Below are positions 23,733-32,958 of a DNA stretch of 64,000 nucleotides, in pieces (within the stretch, counting starts at the first letter, position 1; each line of letters starts with the position of its first letter). Both the position numbers and the translations under genes were made by a program. The DNA comes from an uncultured Bacilli bacterium (GTDB lineage Bacteria > Bacillota_I > Bacilli_A > RF39 > UBA660), in contig CAKOQQ010000002.1 of the NCBI GenBank assembly GCA_934101425.1, forward strand, positions 101,967 through 165,966. Reading direction: 5' to 3'. The notes beneath the pieces are model-generated. The model made no database searches. It was given only the letters and a program-made list of their open reading frames with translations, and was not told where the DNA came from.

Positions 23733-24915
23733 ACATCTTTAATTTACCTTTACTTCCTTTTAATCCTTTGCATCCACCATAATTACTTAAGATATTAGAA
23801 CTAAATGAACTAGTTTTACCTTCTATAATTTTATATTCTTTAATTGCATATGTAATAGCATCATCAAGCAATTCATCATATTCTTTATTTATTGGTTCCC
23901 ATAAATAGAATGATAATGATCCTGGAATAGTATTAGGTTCATTTACATATACCTTTTTAGATTTTTTATCAATTAAGAAGTCAACTCTACATATTCCACT
24001 TAAATTTAATGCTTTATATGTCTTTTTAGCAAGTTCTGTAACTAACTCTCTAGTTTTAGCATCAATTCTAGCAGGAATAATACGATCAGTTGCAACCATA
24101 CCTTTTTTAGAACCTTTACTTCCACCTACATATTTATCATTATAAGTTAAGAAATCATCAGATGAAATAACTTCTTCTATTTCACTTGTTTCTTGATATT
24201 CATAATTACCAAGTACACTACAATTTACTTCAACTAAATTATCAACCATTTTTTCTACTACAACTTTACTATCATATGCGATAGCTTCTAAAATAGCAGG
24301 AGCTAATTTACTTTCATCTTTTACTACAGTAATCCCTACACTACTACCTAAAGTTGCCGGTTTAACAATTACTGGATAGCCTAATTTAGAAATTCTACTT
24401 TCTATTTCTTTATTGTTAGCATTATATTCATAATCATAGAACCAATCATATTTTACATGTGGAATATCTTCACTTTCAAATATTTGTTTCATAACAACTT
24501 TATCTTGTCCTAGTGCTGAACCTAGTACTTTAGGTCCAACAAAAGGGGCACCAATAGTTTCTAGGTATCCAGCTAATGTACCATCTTCTACTCCATTACC
24601 ATGAACAACAGGTAATATAATATCAATATCTGTAACTATTCTTTTAAATAAACCTTGTGATTCTAAACAAATCTTACCATCTTTATTTATAAGAACTACT
24701 TTTTTAGCATATCTTTTTAAATCTTCAAAATCTTTATATACTTCTATATCAGTAAGCATAGCCCCTGTATACCAAGTTCTATCCTTTGCCATATAAATAG
24801 GTATAACTTCATATTTATCCTTATTCAACGCGTGCATAGCTTGAACAGCCGAAATAATACTTACTTCATGTTCAACACTAACGCCTCCAAACATAACTCC
24901 AACTTTTATTTTCAT
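23731..24915 (-). CDS. ddl: D-alanine--D-alanine ligase
   Basis: This ATP-grasp enzyme makes the D-Ala-D-Ala dipeptide of peptidoglycan, so the organism builds a cell wall. It has MFGGVSVEHEVSI at the N-terminus, LPVVHGNGVEDGTLAGYLE, GYPVIVKPATLGSSVGI and the metal-binding NEPNTIPGSLSFYLWE. The last differs from the common NxNTMPG. An in-frame TTG at 24939 is ignored. The ATG at 24913-24915 after GGAGGAG gives 394 residues, and lies 1 nt past the stop of the hydrolase gene, whose last codons supply the ribosome site. A C-terminal Gly/Lys-rich tail is unusual. A relaxed-specificity ligase is possible. Confidence 0.9.
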   Translation of the reverse strand: MKIKVGVMFGGVSVEHEVSIISAVQAMHALNKDKYEVIPIYMAKDRTWYTGAMLTDIEVYKDFEDLKRYAKKVVLINKDGKICLESQGLFKRIVTDIDIILPVVHGNGVEDGTLAGYLETIGAPFVGPKVLGSALGQDKVVMKQIFESEDIPHVKYDWFYDYEYNANNKEIESRISKLGYPVIVKPATLGSSVGITVVKDESKLAPAILEAIAYDSKVVVEKMVDNLVEVNCSVLGNYEYQETSEIEEVISSDDFLTYNDKYVGGSKGSKKGMVATDRIIPARIDAKTRELVTELAKKTYKALNLSGICRVDFLIDKKSKKVYVNEPNTIPGSLSFYLWEPINKEYDELLDDAITYAIKEYKIIEGKTSSFSSNILSNYGGCKGLKGSKGKLKM

Positions 24916-24916
24916 A

Positions 24917-25651
24917 TTACTCCTCCATATCTTCTTCAAAGAATCTTCTTAAAACTCTTGTTAAATCAACTAAATTTTCTAAATAAGCATAATGTGATGA
25001 ACCATTATAAACTACTACACCACTATCAGGAATTAATTTTTCTAATTCATAAGCTCTTTCAATTGGAACTGCTTCATCATTAGTTCCCCATACTATAAGG
25101 GTTGGACACTTTATCTTTTTAATGTCCTCTGTAATATCTAAATTAACTGTATTTACAAGTATTTTCCTCATCATATCAGAAGCGTTTCTATAATCAGTAG
25201 AACCAATATGTTTTTTTGCAAATCCTTCTAATTTATTTATTACAGGTACTTTTTTCATAAACTTCAAAAACTTAATTTTAAATGTTAACTTTTCTAGTTC
25301 CTTTTTAAATGGACTAGCGAGTAAAACTAACTTATGCACTTTATATTTACTTGCATAAAGAAGTGATACTTTTCCACCAAAAGAATGACCTATTAAAATG
25401 GGATTATCTATTTTTAAGTTATCAAGTAACTTCTTTAACATTTCTACATAATCACTAACTTCCCATGGATAAGTAGGTTCATCACTACTTCCATACCCTG
25501 GTAAATCTATAATAGTAACTCTAAAATGTTTACAAAGTCTATCACCAATTGGCTTCATCATTTGTATATTTTGTCCCCAACCATGTAATAACACGATATC
25601 GTATCCGCTACCATATTGTACATAATTTATATTTATATTGTCTATCTTCAT
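24917..25651 (-). CDS. Alpha/beta hydrolase
   Basis: A 244-residue serine hydrolase of unknown substrate. It has the oxyanion motif LLHGWGQN near residue 23, the nucleophile elbow GHSFGG (about 88-93), the acid in WGTNDEAVP (about 191) and the catalytic histidine in SSHYAYLEN near 222. A lid region with basic residues lies between 115 and 165. It is first in a two-gene unit with ddl. A TGG-TATAAT extended -10 sits just upstream. The pairing with ddl hints at a cell-envelope or detoxification role, but this is only context. Confidence 0.88.
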   Translation of the reverse strand: MKIDNININYVQYGSGYDIVLLHGWGQNIQMMKPIGDRLCKHFRVTIIDLPGYGSSDEPTYPWEVSDYVEMLKKLLDNLKIDNPILIGHSFGGKVSLLYASKYKVHKLVLLASPFKKELEKLTFKIKFLKFMKKVPVINKLEGFAKKHIGSTDYRNASDMMRKILVNTVNLDITEDIKKIKCPTLIVWGTNDEAVPIERAYELEKLIPDSGVVVYNGSSHYAYLENLVDLTRVLRRFFEEDMEE

Positions 25652-25697
25652 ATCTATCTCCTAACATTATTATACCATATTTTACTTATTATAATTA

Positions 25698-25722
25698 AAA
25701 AAACTATCAGTTTACACTGAAG
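25698..25722 (-). terminator. Terminator after the 101-codon membrane gene
   Basis: TCAGT/ACTGA stem with a GTAA loop and a T7 tract on the minus strand. Confidence 0.55.
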
Positions 25723-26017
25723 TTTTATTTTTCTTTTTCTCTACTTTAATAACTTTTTTCTTATTACGATTATATTTTTTATCTAAATATAATATAAATT
25801 TACCATATAAATATTTGATTGTAGGTTCTAATACAAGCATAAATATAATACCAAATAATACAAATATAAGTACTTGTTTATCAAAAGTTATTTTATTTTT
25901 GTTCATCTTTAAAGCAATTAATGCTGATAATATAAACATAGATGGTGTTAATTTTTTTATTAAAAATGCTAATAAAAGAAGCATAACAATAACTATTAAC
26001 CATATAGTTTCTGGCAT
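25712..26017 (-). CDS. Small membrane protein, NfeD-like N-terminal half
   Basis: A 101-residue protein with helices at about 5-20, 25-37 and 48-68, then a basic tail (KKVIKVEKKKNK). The order and phrasing (long first helix, LTPSMFILSALIAL, a polar turn, LIFVLFGIIFMLVLEPTIKYL) resemble the membrane part of NfeD-family proteins. The C-terminal OB domain is missing. I would not press the family assignment. It is monocistronic, followed by a terminator. Confidence 0.5.
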   Translation of the reverse strand: MPETIWLIVIVMLLLLAFLIKKLTPSMFILSALIALKMNKNKITFDKQVLIFVLFGIIFMLVLEPTIKYLYGKFILYLDKKYNRNKKKVIKVEKKKNKTSV

Positions 26018-26072
26018 TATATCACCTACCCATCATTAATTTTAAGTCAATATACTTTAAATGTCAAATAAA

Positions 26073-26945
26073 TTAATCTATATCTACAAGTTCATACATA
26101 GTAGAACCAATATTTAATTTTTCTGCACATTCTATAGTATATACGCCATGTCTACTATTTACTCTTTCTAAGAAATGTTCTTTACCACTATCATTAGAAT
26201 TTATTACTAAATCAATTGCACATCTATCAATTGCTACAGGATCAGTACTTATTAAAATACCTATATCTTTTAAGCATGGATCTTCTGCTACAGCACAGCA
26301 ATCACAGTCAACACTCATATTACACATAATATTTATATAAACAATATTACCTTTAAATAAATTAACAACAGAACTAGCAGCATCTGCCATACTTTCTAAG
26401 AATTTATCTTGCTTTGCTACATTATCCCATAAAGTATTTTGATCCATAGTTTTACCAGCACTATGAATATAGGCTTTACCTTCACTAGAAGCACAACCAA
26501 TAGATAATTGCTTTAAACTTCCACCATATCCACCCATAGGATGCCCTTTAAAATGTGATACTACTAACATAGAATCATAATTAGCTAAATTTTTACCAAC
26601 ATAATTTTCTTTAATAGCAACTCCATTTAAAATATCTAATTTTAAACTACCATCTCTATCAAGTAAATCAAATTTATACATATTCCATCCATGATTTTCA
26701 ATTAATTTTTCATGTTTTTCAGTCGTATTTCTAGCTCCTAGATAAGCAGTATTACATTCTACTACTGTACCATTAACTCTTTCTATTATATCTTTTAAGA
26801 ATTCAGGTCGTAAATAATTTTGATTACCTTCTTCTCCAGAATGCACTTTAACTGCAACTTTACCTTTTAATTCTTTATTTAAAATATTATATAGTTTAAC
26901 CAAGTTTTCACTTGTAATATCTTTTGTAAAATATACTTTTTCCAT
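26073..26945 (-). CDS. DUF362-family protein
   Basis: A 290-residue member of the uncharacterised DUF362 group, often annotated as Fe-S centre proteins. Family features are VAVKVHSGEEGNQNYL near residue 32, HFKGHPMGGYGGSLKQLSIG in the middle, a cysteine cluster (MCNMSVDCDCCAVAEDPC) and ISTDPVAIDRCAIDLV. The C-terminal ferredoxin domain of longer relatives is absent. The cysteine cluster could bind a metal cluster. No operon partner is close. Function unknown. Confidence 0.8.
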   Translation of the reverse strand: MEKVYFTKDITSENLVKLYNILNKELKGKVAVKVHSGEEGNQNYLRPEFLKDIIERVNGTVVECNTAYLGARNTTEKHEKLIENHGWNMYKFDLLDRDGSLKLDILNGVAIKENYVGKNLANYDSMLVVSHFKGHPMGGYGGSLKQLSIGCASSEGKAYIHSAGKTMDQNTLWDNVAKQDKFLESMADAASSVVNLFKGNIVYINIMCNMSVDCDCCAVAEDPCLKDIGILISTDPVAIDRCAIDLVINSNDSGKEHFLERVNSRHGVYTIECAEKLNIGSTMYELVDID

Positions 26946-26969
26946 ATCATCACTATTATTATTCTACCA

Positions 26970-27000
26970 CAAAAAAAGAAATAGATAAACTATTTCTAAG
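26970..27000 (-). terminator. Terminator after mntP
   Basis: AGAAATAG/CTATTTCT stem with a TTTAT loop and a T7 tract on the minus strand. Confidence 0.6.
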
Positions 27001-27550
27001 TAAATAAGTGATCAAATAAAATCTCTATTGCCATATAAATAAGGACAATTCCACCAAATATAGTTGCTTTGTTTTCGTATTTTCTTCCAAACTTATTACC
27101 TATACGAGTACCAATAAAAGTAATTGTAAAAGTAATTATACCAATTACTAAGATTGCAAATAATAAATTAACATTTAAGAAAGCAAAAGTAATACCAACT
27201 ACTAAAGCATCTATACTAGTAGCAATAGCAAGTAAAATCATAGTCTTAACATCTATTTTATCATCAACTTCATTATTACCACTTAATGAATCTCTAATCA
27301 TATCAGCACCTATTATAAATAATAAAATAAATGCTATCCAATGATCAACAGCTACTATAGCACTAGAAAAAGTATTAGCAAATATATAACCAATAAATGG
27401 CATAAACATTTGAAATATGCTAAAATATGTTGCAATTATAAAACTTTTCTTATATGACATTTTTTTAATAGAAAGTCCTTTACAAATTGATACAGCTGCA
27501 GCATCCATACTAAGAGCTACACTAGTAAATATTATATCTATATATCCCAT
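26996..27550 (-). CDS. mntP: Putative manganese efflux pump MntP
   Basis: A six-helix membrane protein that in other bacteria exports Mn2+. The 184 residues form two repeats, with the acidic motifs SMDAAAVSICKGLS near residue 15 and TSIDALVVGITFAFL near 112, typical of MntP (YebN). A TATAAT element lies only 5 nt before the ATG and no clear Shine-Dalgarno is seen, so a leaderless or very short leader is possible. No yybP-ykoY-like riboswitch is visible upstream, although that element often controls mntP. Confidence 0.9.
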   Translation of the reverse strand: MGYIDIIFTSVALSMDAAAVSICKGLSIKKMSYKKSFIIATYFSIFQMFMPFIGYIFANTFSSAIVAVDHWIAFILLFIIGADMIRDSLSGNNEVDDKIDVKTMILLAIATSIDALVVGITFAFLNVNLLFAILVIGIITFTITFIGTRIGNKFGRKYENKATIFGGIVLIYMAIEILFDHLFT

Positions 27551-27579
27551 AGTCCATTATATTCATTTACATATAAATC

Positions 27580-27608
27580 TTGATAAATTTTAATATATAG
27601 GTTATTAT
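27580..27608 (+). promoter_or_regulatory. Promoter of the acyltransferase-glmM unit
   Basis: TTGATA (27580-27585), 17 bp, TATTAT (27603-27608). Confidence 0.6.
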
Positions 27609-27623
27609 TTAGATGGAGGTATT

Positions 27624-28283
27624 ATGATAAAATATAATGATTTATTAAATTTAGATAAAACAATTGCCAAAGAATTATTTTTAAAATGTGATTATCCATG
27701 GGAAGTATTACCACTTATTCATGATTTTATTTTAAAAATTGGTCCTACTCTTGGTGATGATTATAAAGAAATAAAAGAAAATGTATGGGTGCATAAAACA
27801 TGTGATATATACGATTCAGCATATATTATAGGACCTGCTATAATTGATGAAGATACTACTCTTAGACATTCAGCTTTTATAAGAGAAAATGTTATTATAG
27901 GAAAATCTTGTATAATAGGTAATTCTACAGAAGTAAAAAACTCTATTATATTTGATAATTCAGAGTGTCCACACTTTAACTATATTGGAGATGCTATCTT
28001 AGGATATCATGCTCATACAGGAGCTGGAGTTATACTATCAAATGTAAAAAGCGATAAAACAAATATAACTATAAAAGATGATAAAATATATGAAACTAAC
28101 TTAAGAAAGTTCAGTGCTATATTAGCAGATAACACTGAAATAGGATGTAATAGTGTATTATGTCCTGGAACTATAATAGGAAAAAATACTAATGTTTATC
28201 CACTTACTAGAGTAAGAGGTGTAATTGGTAGTAATAAAATAGTTAAATCTATGGATAACATAGTAAATAAGGAGATAAAATGA
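27624..28283 (+). CDS. Left-handed beta-helix acyltransferase, GlmU-C-terminal-like
   Basis: 219 residues of hexapeptide-repeat sequence (PAIIDEDTTLRHSAFIREN, IIGKSCIIGNSTEVKNSIIF, then VLCPGTIIGKNTNVYP), a trimeric beta-helix fold. The motif IGDAILGYHAHTGAGVILSN resembles the acetyltransferase half of GlmU-like and nucleotide-sugar enzymes. There is no pyrophosphorylase domain. It overlaps glmM by 4 nt (ATGA). A sensible reading is that it acetylates GlcN-1-P made by GlmM, with uridylylation done elsewhere. It could also modify a different sugar. Confidence 0.75.
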   Translation: MIKYNDLLNLDKTIAKELFLKCDYPWEVLPLIHDFILKIGPTLGDDYKEIKENVWVHKTCDIYDSAYIIGPAIIDEDTTLRHSAFIRENVIIGKSCIIGNSTEVKNSIIFDNSECPHFNYIGDAILGYHAHTGAGVILSNVKSDKTNITIKDDKIYETNLRKFSAILADNTEIGCNSVLCPGTIIGKNTNVYPLTRVRGVIGSNKIVKSMDNIVNKEIK

Positions 28284-29596
28284 GATTATTTGGAACAGAC
28301 GGTGTAAGAGGAATAGTTAATAAAGATTTAGATATCTTTTTAGCAACTAAAATAGGAGTTTCAGCAGCTTATGTACTAGGAAAAAATAAAAAGATAAAAG
28401 TAGTAATTGGTAGAGATACTAGAATATCTGGTGAAATGCTATCATTTGCTGTTACATCTGGATTACTTAGTATGGGTGCTGAAGTAATAGATTTAGGAAT
28501 AGTGCCTACTCCTTTAGTATCTTATTTAATACAAAAATATAATGCGGATATGGGAGTAATGATATCTGCAAGTCATAACCCTAGTGAATATAATGGAATA
28601 AAACTATTTAATAATCTAGGAATGAAATTAAGTGATGAAATTGAAGATGAAATAGAAGCAAATTTAAACATCATGCCAGATAAAGAAATGGGTTCATACT
28701 ACGTAGAAGAAAATGCCTGCACAGATTATATCAATCACTTAAAAAGTACAGTATCTTTAAAAGGAAACTTAAAAATCGTAGTAGACTGTGCCAATGGTTC
28801 AGCTAGTACTACTGCCCCTACTTTATTTAAAGAATTAGGGTTTGATTCTATTATAATAAATAATAAATATGATGGATTAAATATAAATTACAAATGTGGA
28901 TCAACTCATTTAGAAATGTTAAAAGAAGAAGTTTTAAAAAATAATGCTGACTTAGGAATTGCTTATGATGGAGATGCCGATAGATGCCTACTCATTGATG
29001 AAGATGGTAACACTATTGATGGAGATACTATATTAGCTATAAATAGTTTATACTTAAAAGAAAATTATAAACTAAAGAATAATACATTAGTAGCAACTGT
29101 AATGTCTAACTTAGGACTTAGAAATTTCTGTAAAAAACATGATATTAATTTTGTTAGTACTAAAGTTGGAGATAGATATGTACTTGAAAACATGATAGAA
29201 AATGACTATATATTAGGTGGAGAACAATCAGGTCATATCATATTTAAAAATGATGCTAATACTGGTGATGGTGAACTTACATCAATAAAAACACTAGAAA
29301 TATTAGAGAATAAAAACATTAGTTTAAGTGAACTATCAAAAATAATAACTATATATCCACAAGTTCTTATAAATGTAGAAGTTACAAAAGAAATAAAAGA
29401 AAATTATAAAAATGATACTAACTTAAATAATTTAATTACTAGTATAGAAGAAGAATTAAAAGATAATGGTAGAGTTTTAATTAGACCTAGTGGTACTGAA
29501 AATAAAATAAGAATTATGCTAGAAGGCACTAATATAGAAGATATAACTAAAAAAGCTAATATAATAAAAGAAGCTATAGAAAACATAAAAAAATAA
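28280..29596 (+). CDS. glmM: Phosphoglucosamine mutase
   Basis: The enzyme converts GlcN-6-P to GlcN-1-P for peptidoglycan precursors. The 438 residues start MRLFGTDGVRGIVN. The phosphoserine loop is ISASHNPSEYNGIK (serine near residue 101), the metal loop DGDADR lies near 242, the sugar loop GGEQSGHI follows, and the phosphate-binding loop RPSGTENKIRIM is near the C-terminus. It sits downstream of the beta-helix transferase and is closed by a bidirectional terminator (AATAATCAG/CTGATTATT, 29592-29615). Confidence 0.95.
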   Translation: MRLFGTDGVRGIVNKDLDIFLATKIGVSAAYVLGKNKKIKVVIGRDTRISGEMLSFAVTSGLLSMGAEVIDLGIVPTPLVSYLIQKYNADMGVMISASHNPSEYNGIKLFNNLGMKLSDEIEDEIEANLNIMPDKEMGSYYVEENACTDYINHLKSTVSLKGNLKIVVDCANGSASTTAPTLFKELGFDSIIINNKYDGLNINYKCGSTHLEMLKEEVLKNNADLGIAYDGDADRCLLIDEDGNTIDGDTILAINSLYLKENYKLKNNTLVATVMSNLGLRNFCKKHDINFVSTKVGDRYVLENMIENDYILGGEQSGHIIFKNDANTGDGELTSIKTLEILENKNISLSELSKIITIYPQVLINVEVTKEIKENYKNDTNLNNLITSIEEELKDNGRVLIRPSGTENKIRIMLEGTNIEDITKKANIIKEAIENIKK

Positions 29597-29620
29597 TCAG
29601 CTCAAACTGATTATTTTTTA
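29592..29620. terminator. Bidirectional terminator between glmM and prepilin-like gene 3
   Basis: Nine-base stem AATAATCAG/CTGATTATT with a 6-nt loop. T-runs lie on both sides. Confidence 0.7.
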
Positions 29621-30598
29621 TTATTTTAATATATTTTTATCTACTATAATAACTGGACGAACACCTATTCCTTCGTCATATGTTACGTGTGCTAAACCAA
29701 CACCATTTTCATATACAGTCCAAGCTGTAGCTAGAATACCAGTGTTTTTTGTACTTGTCCAATAAGTTCCAGATAACCAGCTATATTTACCAGTATTATT
29801 AGAACAAGCATTATTTACTTCTTGAAAACAATAAGTTTTTGAGCCTGATGAAACATAAAAATTCCAATTAGCATTATCTACTACCTTAGCAATTTGTTCT
29901 GCTTCTATTAATTTTGCAGTATTTTTTATATTAACATCCCAAGAACTAATATCTTTCTTTAATTGTGCTAAAGCAGTAACTGGTCCATCTGTATTTGTAC
30001 CAGAAGTATTATAGGCAACGTCTATTGAAGTATTATGGTCTAATAATAAATTTACTTTAGTTGTTTCTTTGCTATCTAAAAAAGCATACCATTTCATACA
30101 CCCAGTTTTGGTTCCTACTGAACTAACTGCTTCACTACTTGTGCATTTTGTATTTGTTTCTGGATTATAATATACTATTTCTCCATTATCATATACTTTT
30201 ATTGGTTCTGGAATATTTATATCACATTCACTTTCTTTAACTTTATCACTACTTACGGTTCCATCACTTTTTATTTCTACACAGTAACCTGATATATACA
30301 TTTTCCCATATGCATTACCATCTTTATCATAACTTATAGATCCTTTAGTAGCTTGTTCTCCATCATATTTTAATGTGTTAGTGCTTAAATCAACATTAGA
30401 ATTTGGTTTATTATCCATTATATTTTGCATATAATATGATTTAGCTGCACTAGCAATATTTCTTGCACTTGCTTCTGCTGCTGATTTTTTAGAGTCTTCT
30501 ATAATATTTAATACTGCAGGGGTTGCAATTAGTGCTATTACTGCTAATATTACTATTACAGCGAGTAACTCTATTAGTGTAAATCCTTTCTTTTTCAT
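29621..30598 (-). CDS. Prepilin-like surface protein (copy 3, not diversified)
   Basis: A 325-residue homologue of the two tandem genes 14 kb away, with the same leader (MKKKG^FTLIELLAVIVILAV) and central blocks (GYCVEIKSDG, CMKWYAF, LLLDHNT). It has the same C-terminal fold ending IGVRPVIIVDKNILK. The segment matching the variable windows is AT-rich with ordinary A/T-ending codons. It therefore does not look like a retroelement target now, either an old or an undiversified paralogue. The ATG follows AGAAGGAGG. It has a promoter nearly identical to that of copy 2, then a structured leader with an internal terminator. Surface pilin-like role inferred. Confidence 0.82.
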   Translation of the reverse strand: MKKKGFTLIELLAVIVILAVIALIATPAVLNIIEDSKKSAAEASARNIASAAKSYYMQNIMDNKPNSNVDLSTNTLKYDGEQATKGSISYDKDGNAYGKMYISGYCVEIKSDGTVSSDKVKESECDINIPEPIKVYDNGEIVYYNPETNTKCTSSEAVSSVGTKTGCMKWYAFLDSKETTKVNLLLDHNTSIDVAYNTSGTNTDGPVTALAQLKKDISSWDVNIKNTAKLIEAEQIAKVVDNANWNFYVSSGSKTYCFQEVNNACSNNTGKYSWLSGTYWTSTKNTGILATAWTVYENGVGLAHVTYDEGIGVRPVIIVDKNILK

Positions 30599-30619
30599 AA
30601 TTCCTCCTTCTATTTATAA

Positions 30620-30752
30620 GAACACAAAAAAACAAAAATCTAGGAAATTCCTAGTTTTTATGTATTATATACATGACTAATAGATGGTTATTAAATATCC
30701 CCACACAAATATGGGCATAATTATTAGTCACATTTTCACATTCCTACTATAT
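30620..30752 (-). promoter_or_regulatory. Structured leader with attenuator upstream of prepilin-like gene 3
   Basis: Between the promoter and the gene the transcript can form a 9-bp stem TGACTAATA (30722-30730) / TATTAGTCA (30674-30682). This encloses a hairpin CCCATA-TTTG-TGTGGG (30700-30715). A TGTAT/ATACA hairpin follows, and then an intrinsic terminator (CTAGGA/TCCTAG, 30640-30654, then a T-rich tract) only about 40 nt before the ATG. That order (promoter, folded domain, terminator, ribosome site) is riboswitch-like. I do not recognise the class. Confidence 0.5.
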
Positions 30753-30754
30753 TA

Positions 30755-30783
30755 AGTATATATTTTTTTATTTTATTTGTAAA
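30755..30783 (-). promoter_or_regulatory. Promoter of prepilin-like gene 3
   Basis: Minus strand TTTACA (30778-30783), 17 bp, TATACT (30755-30760). The -35 lies within the end of the MMPL gene. Nearly the same sequence as 15303-15331. Confidence 0.65.
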
Positions 30784-32944
30784 TAATATATTTATCAAAA
30801 ATATATAAAATAGTTGGAAGGATAAATATTGTTGTAATTAGTGATATAAGTGTACCTATTCCTAAAAATAAGCCTATAGATGATATTACACTAGATGTTG
30901 ATACAAATCCCACTATAAATCCTGATATAGTAAGTATAAGTCCACTAGTTAATATTGCACCTATTCTATCTTTCATAGTTAAATTTATAGATTTATCTTT
31001 ATCATACTTACATCTATTTTCTAAATATCTACTTGCAAATACTATTGCATAATCTATAGTAGCTCCCATTTGAATAGCAGATACTACTAAATATGACATA
31101 AAGAATATTTTCATATTAAATATTACTGATAGTGCAAATGTAATAAGTATACTACCCTCTATTGTTAATATAAGTATTAGAGATAAAATTTTATTTTTAA
31201 ATGTTTGATATAAAATTATATATATAAATATTATTGTTATTAAAGTAATTATAATATTATCTTTGGTAAATGTTTTTTCTAGATCAATACTACTTATAGT
31301 ATTACCAACTAAAGTTACATCACTATAGTATTTATTAGTAATACTTCTAATTTCATCTACTACTTCTTTTGATTTATTACTTTCTATAGGCATATCTAAT
31401 GTAAGAATAAATCTACTATAATTATCGCTTTCAAGTAATCTTATTGAATCTGTTATTTTAGCGTATCCAACATCTAATTTAAATCTTAAATCACTATTTA
31501 ATGATAGATTATCTTCATTTTCTTTTAAGAAGTATATTAAATCTATTATTTTTATTTTATAGTCATCTATATTTGTTATAGTATCATTATTTTTATATGC
31601 ATAATATTTATATAAATCTATTAGTTTATCACCATCTACTACTGCATATTTTTTTAATATCTCTTTTAATTCTTTATAATTTACATCACTTGTAATATAT
31701 ATATTATCACTAATTTCATAAGATCCTACACTAGTAACTAATGTAACTTCACTAATCTTATCTAATTCTTCTTTTAACTTTAATTCTCTATTATAGTCTT
31801 TATCACTTTTTACTATAACTGCTAGTGTATTAGTTTTACCAAATACATTTTCTATTTCATGTAATGCTTTTGTATTATCAGATTGGCTAATTGCTTCTAT
31901 ACTATATATATTATAAACATATTTGTATTTAGGTATTAAAACCGCTGATATTATAACTATTAGTACATATATACTTAATAATAGTTTACTATTTATAACT
32001 TTAAAATTAATTTTATTCTTTTTCTTTTTTTCCGTTTTAATAAGTATTTTATTAAATATTACTAATAATGCTGGCATTAAAAATATTACTGTAATTAAAC
32101 TACTTATTATTCCTTTTGTAAGTACAAGTCCAATATCTTTACCTATTTTTAATTTCATAAATACTAGCGCTAATAATCCAGATATTGTAGTAAGAGATGA
32201 CGCTAATATTTCTTTTATTGCTTTTGTACTAGTTATTTTTATACGTTCTAGAGTCTTCCCTTTACTTTTCATAAACTCATTCATATAGATTATTACATAA
32301 TCTATTGAAAGTGCTAATTGAAGTATTACAGCTATTGATTCTGTAATATATGATACTTCTTTAAATATAAAATTTGTACCCATATTAAGAACTATTGCAA
32401 ATATAAATATTATAAAGGTTATAAAGACTTCAAAGTAAGATTTAGATGTTATTAGAAGTATTATAAATATTATGCATACTGACATTATAAGTATTCTATC
32501 TATACCATCTAATACTCCACTATAATATGATGAATATAAATAGTAATCACTATCACTTACAATTTTCTTAATTTCATAAGTGGTATCCACCATTTTATCT
32601 TCATTAGCATCTCTTATTTGAAGAATATAAAGTGCGTTATTATCTTTTAATGAATATGATACATTTTCTATATTTTTAATATTCTCTAATTTAGAATAAA
32701 TCTTTTTATAATCATTAACATCTTTTACCATTAAACTAATACTAGTAAATGATCCAAATTCATCATTCATAAGAGTTAAACCCTTTTTTGTTTCTGTATT
32801 ATCTGGTAAATAATTAATTATATTATTATTTATTTTTACATTATTTATATTTAAAAATGTAAAAATAAATATAAGAAAAAATAAACCTAATAATAGATAT
32901 CTATACTTTATACTAAAATCACTTATTTTTTCTATACATTTCAT
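30773..32944 (-). CDS. MMPL/RND-family membrane transporter
   Basis: A 723-residue large membrane protein with two homologous halves. Each half has one helix, an external domain (starting NIINYLPDNTETKKG near residue 39), and a cluster of five helices. The motifs LALSIDYVIIYMNEF near 210 and IQMGATIDYAIVFASRY near 630 are the paired SxDY/GxTxDY signatures of MMPL proteins. Likely exports lipids or other hydrophobic compounds. It starts 14 nt after the TPR-like gene and is probably co-transcribed. A second MMPL gene at 47238 belongs to a different module. Substrate unknown. Confidence 0.88.
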   Translation of the reverse strand: MKCIEKISDFSIKYRYLLLGLFFLIFIFTFLNINNVKINNNIINYLPDNTETKKGLTLMNDEFGSFTSISLMVKDVNDYKKIYSKLENIKNIENVSYSLKDNNALYILQIRDANEDKMVDTTYEIKKIVSDSDYYLYSSYYSGVLDGIDRILIMSVCIIFIILLITSKSYFEVFITFIIFIFAIVLNMGTNFIFKEVSYITESIAVILQLALSIDYVIIYMNEFMKSKGKTLERIKITSTKAIKEILASSLTTISGLLALVFMKLKIGKDIGLVLTKGIISSLITVIFLMPALLVIFNKILIKTEKKKKNKINFKVINSKLLLSIYVLIVIISAVLIPKYKYVYNIYSIEAISQSDNTKALHEIENVFGKTNTLAVIVKSDKDYNRELKLKEELDKISEVTLVTSVGSYEISDNIYITSDVNYKELKEILKKYAVVDGDKLIDLYKYYAYKNNDTITNIDDYKIKIIDLIYFLKENEDNLSLNSDLRFKLDVGYAKITDSIRLLESDNYSRFILTLDMPIESNKSKEVVDEIRSITNKYYSDVTLVGNTISSIDLEKTFTKDNIIITLITIIFIYIILYQTFKNKILSLILILTIEGSILITFALSVIFNMKIFFMSYLVVSAIQMGATIDYAIVFASRYLENRCKYDKDKSINLTMKDRIGAILTSGLILTISGFIVGFVSTSSVISSIGLFLGIGTLISLITTIFILPTILYIFDKYIIYK

Positions 32945-32958
32945 AGTATCACCATATT

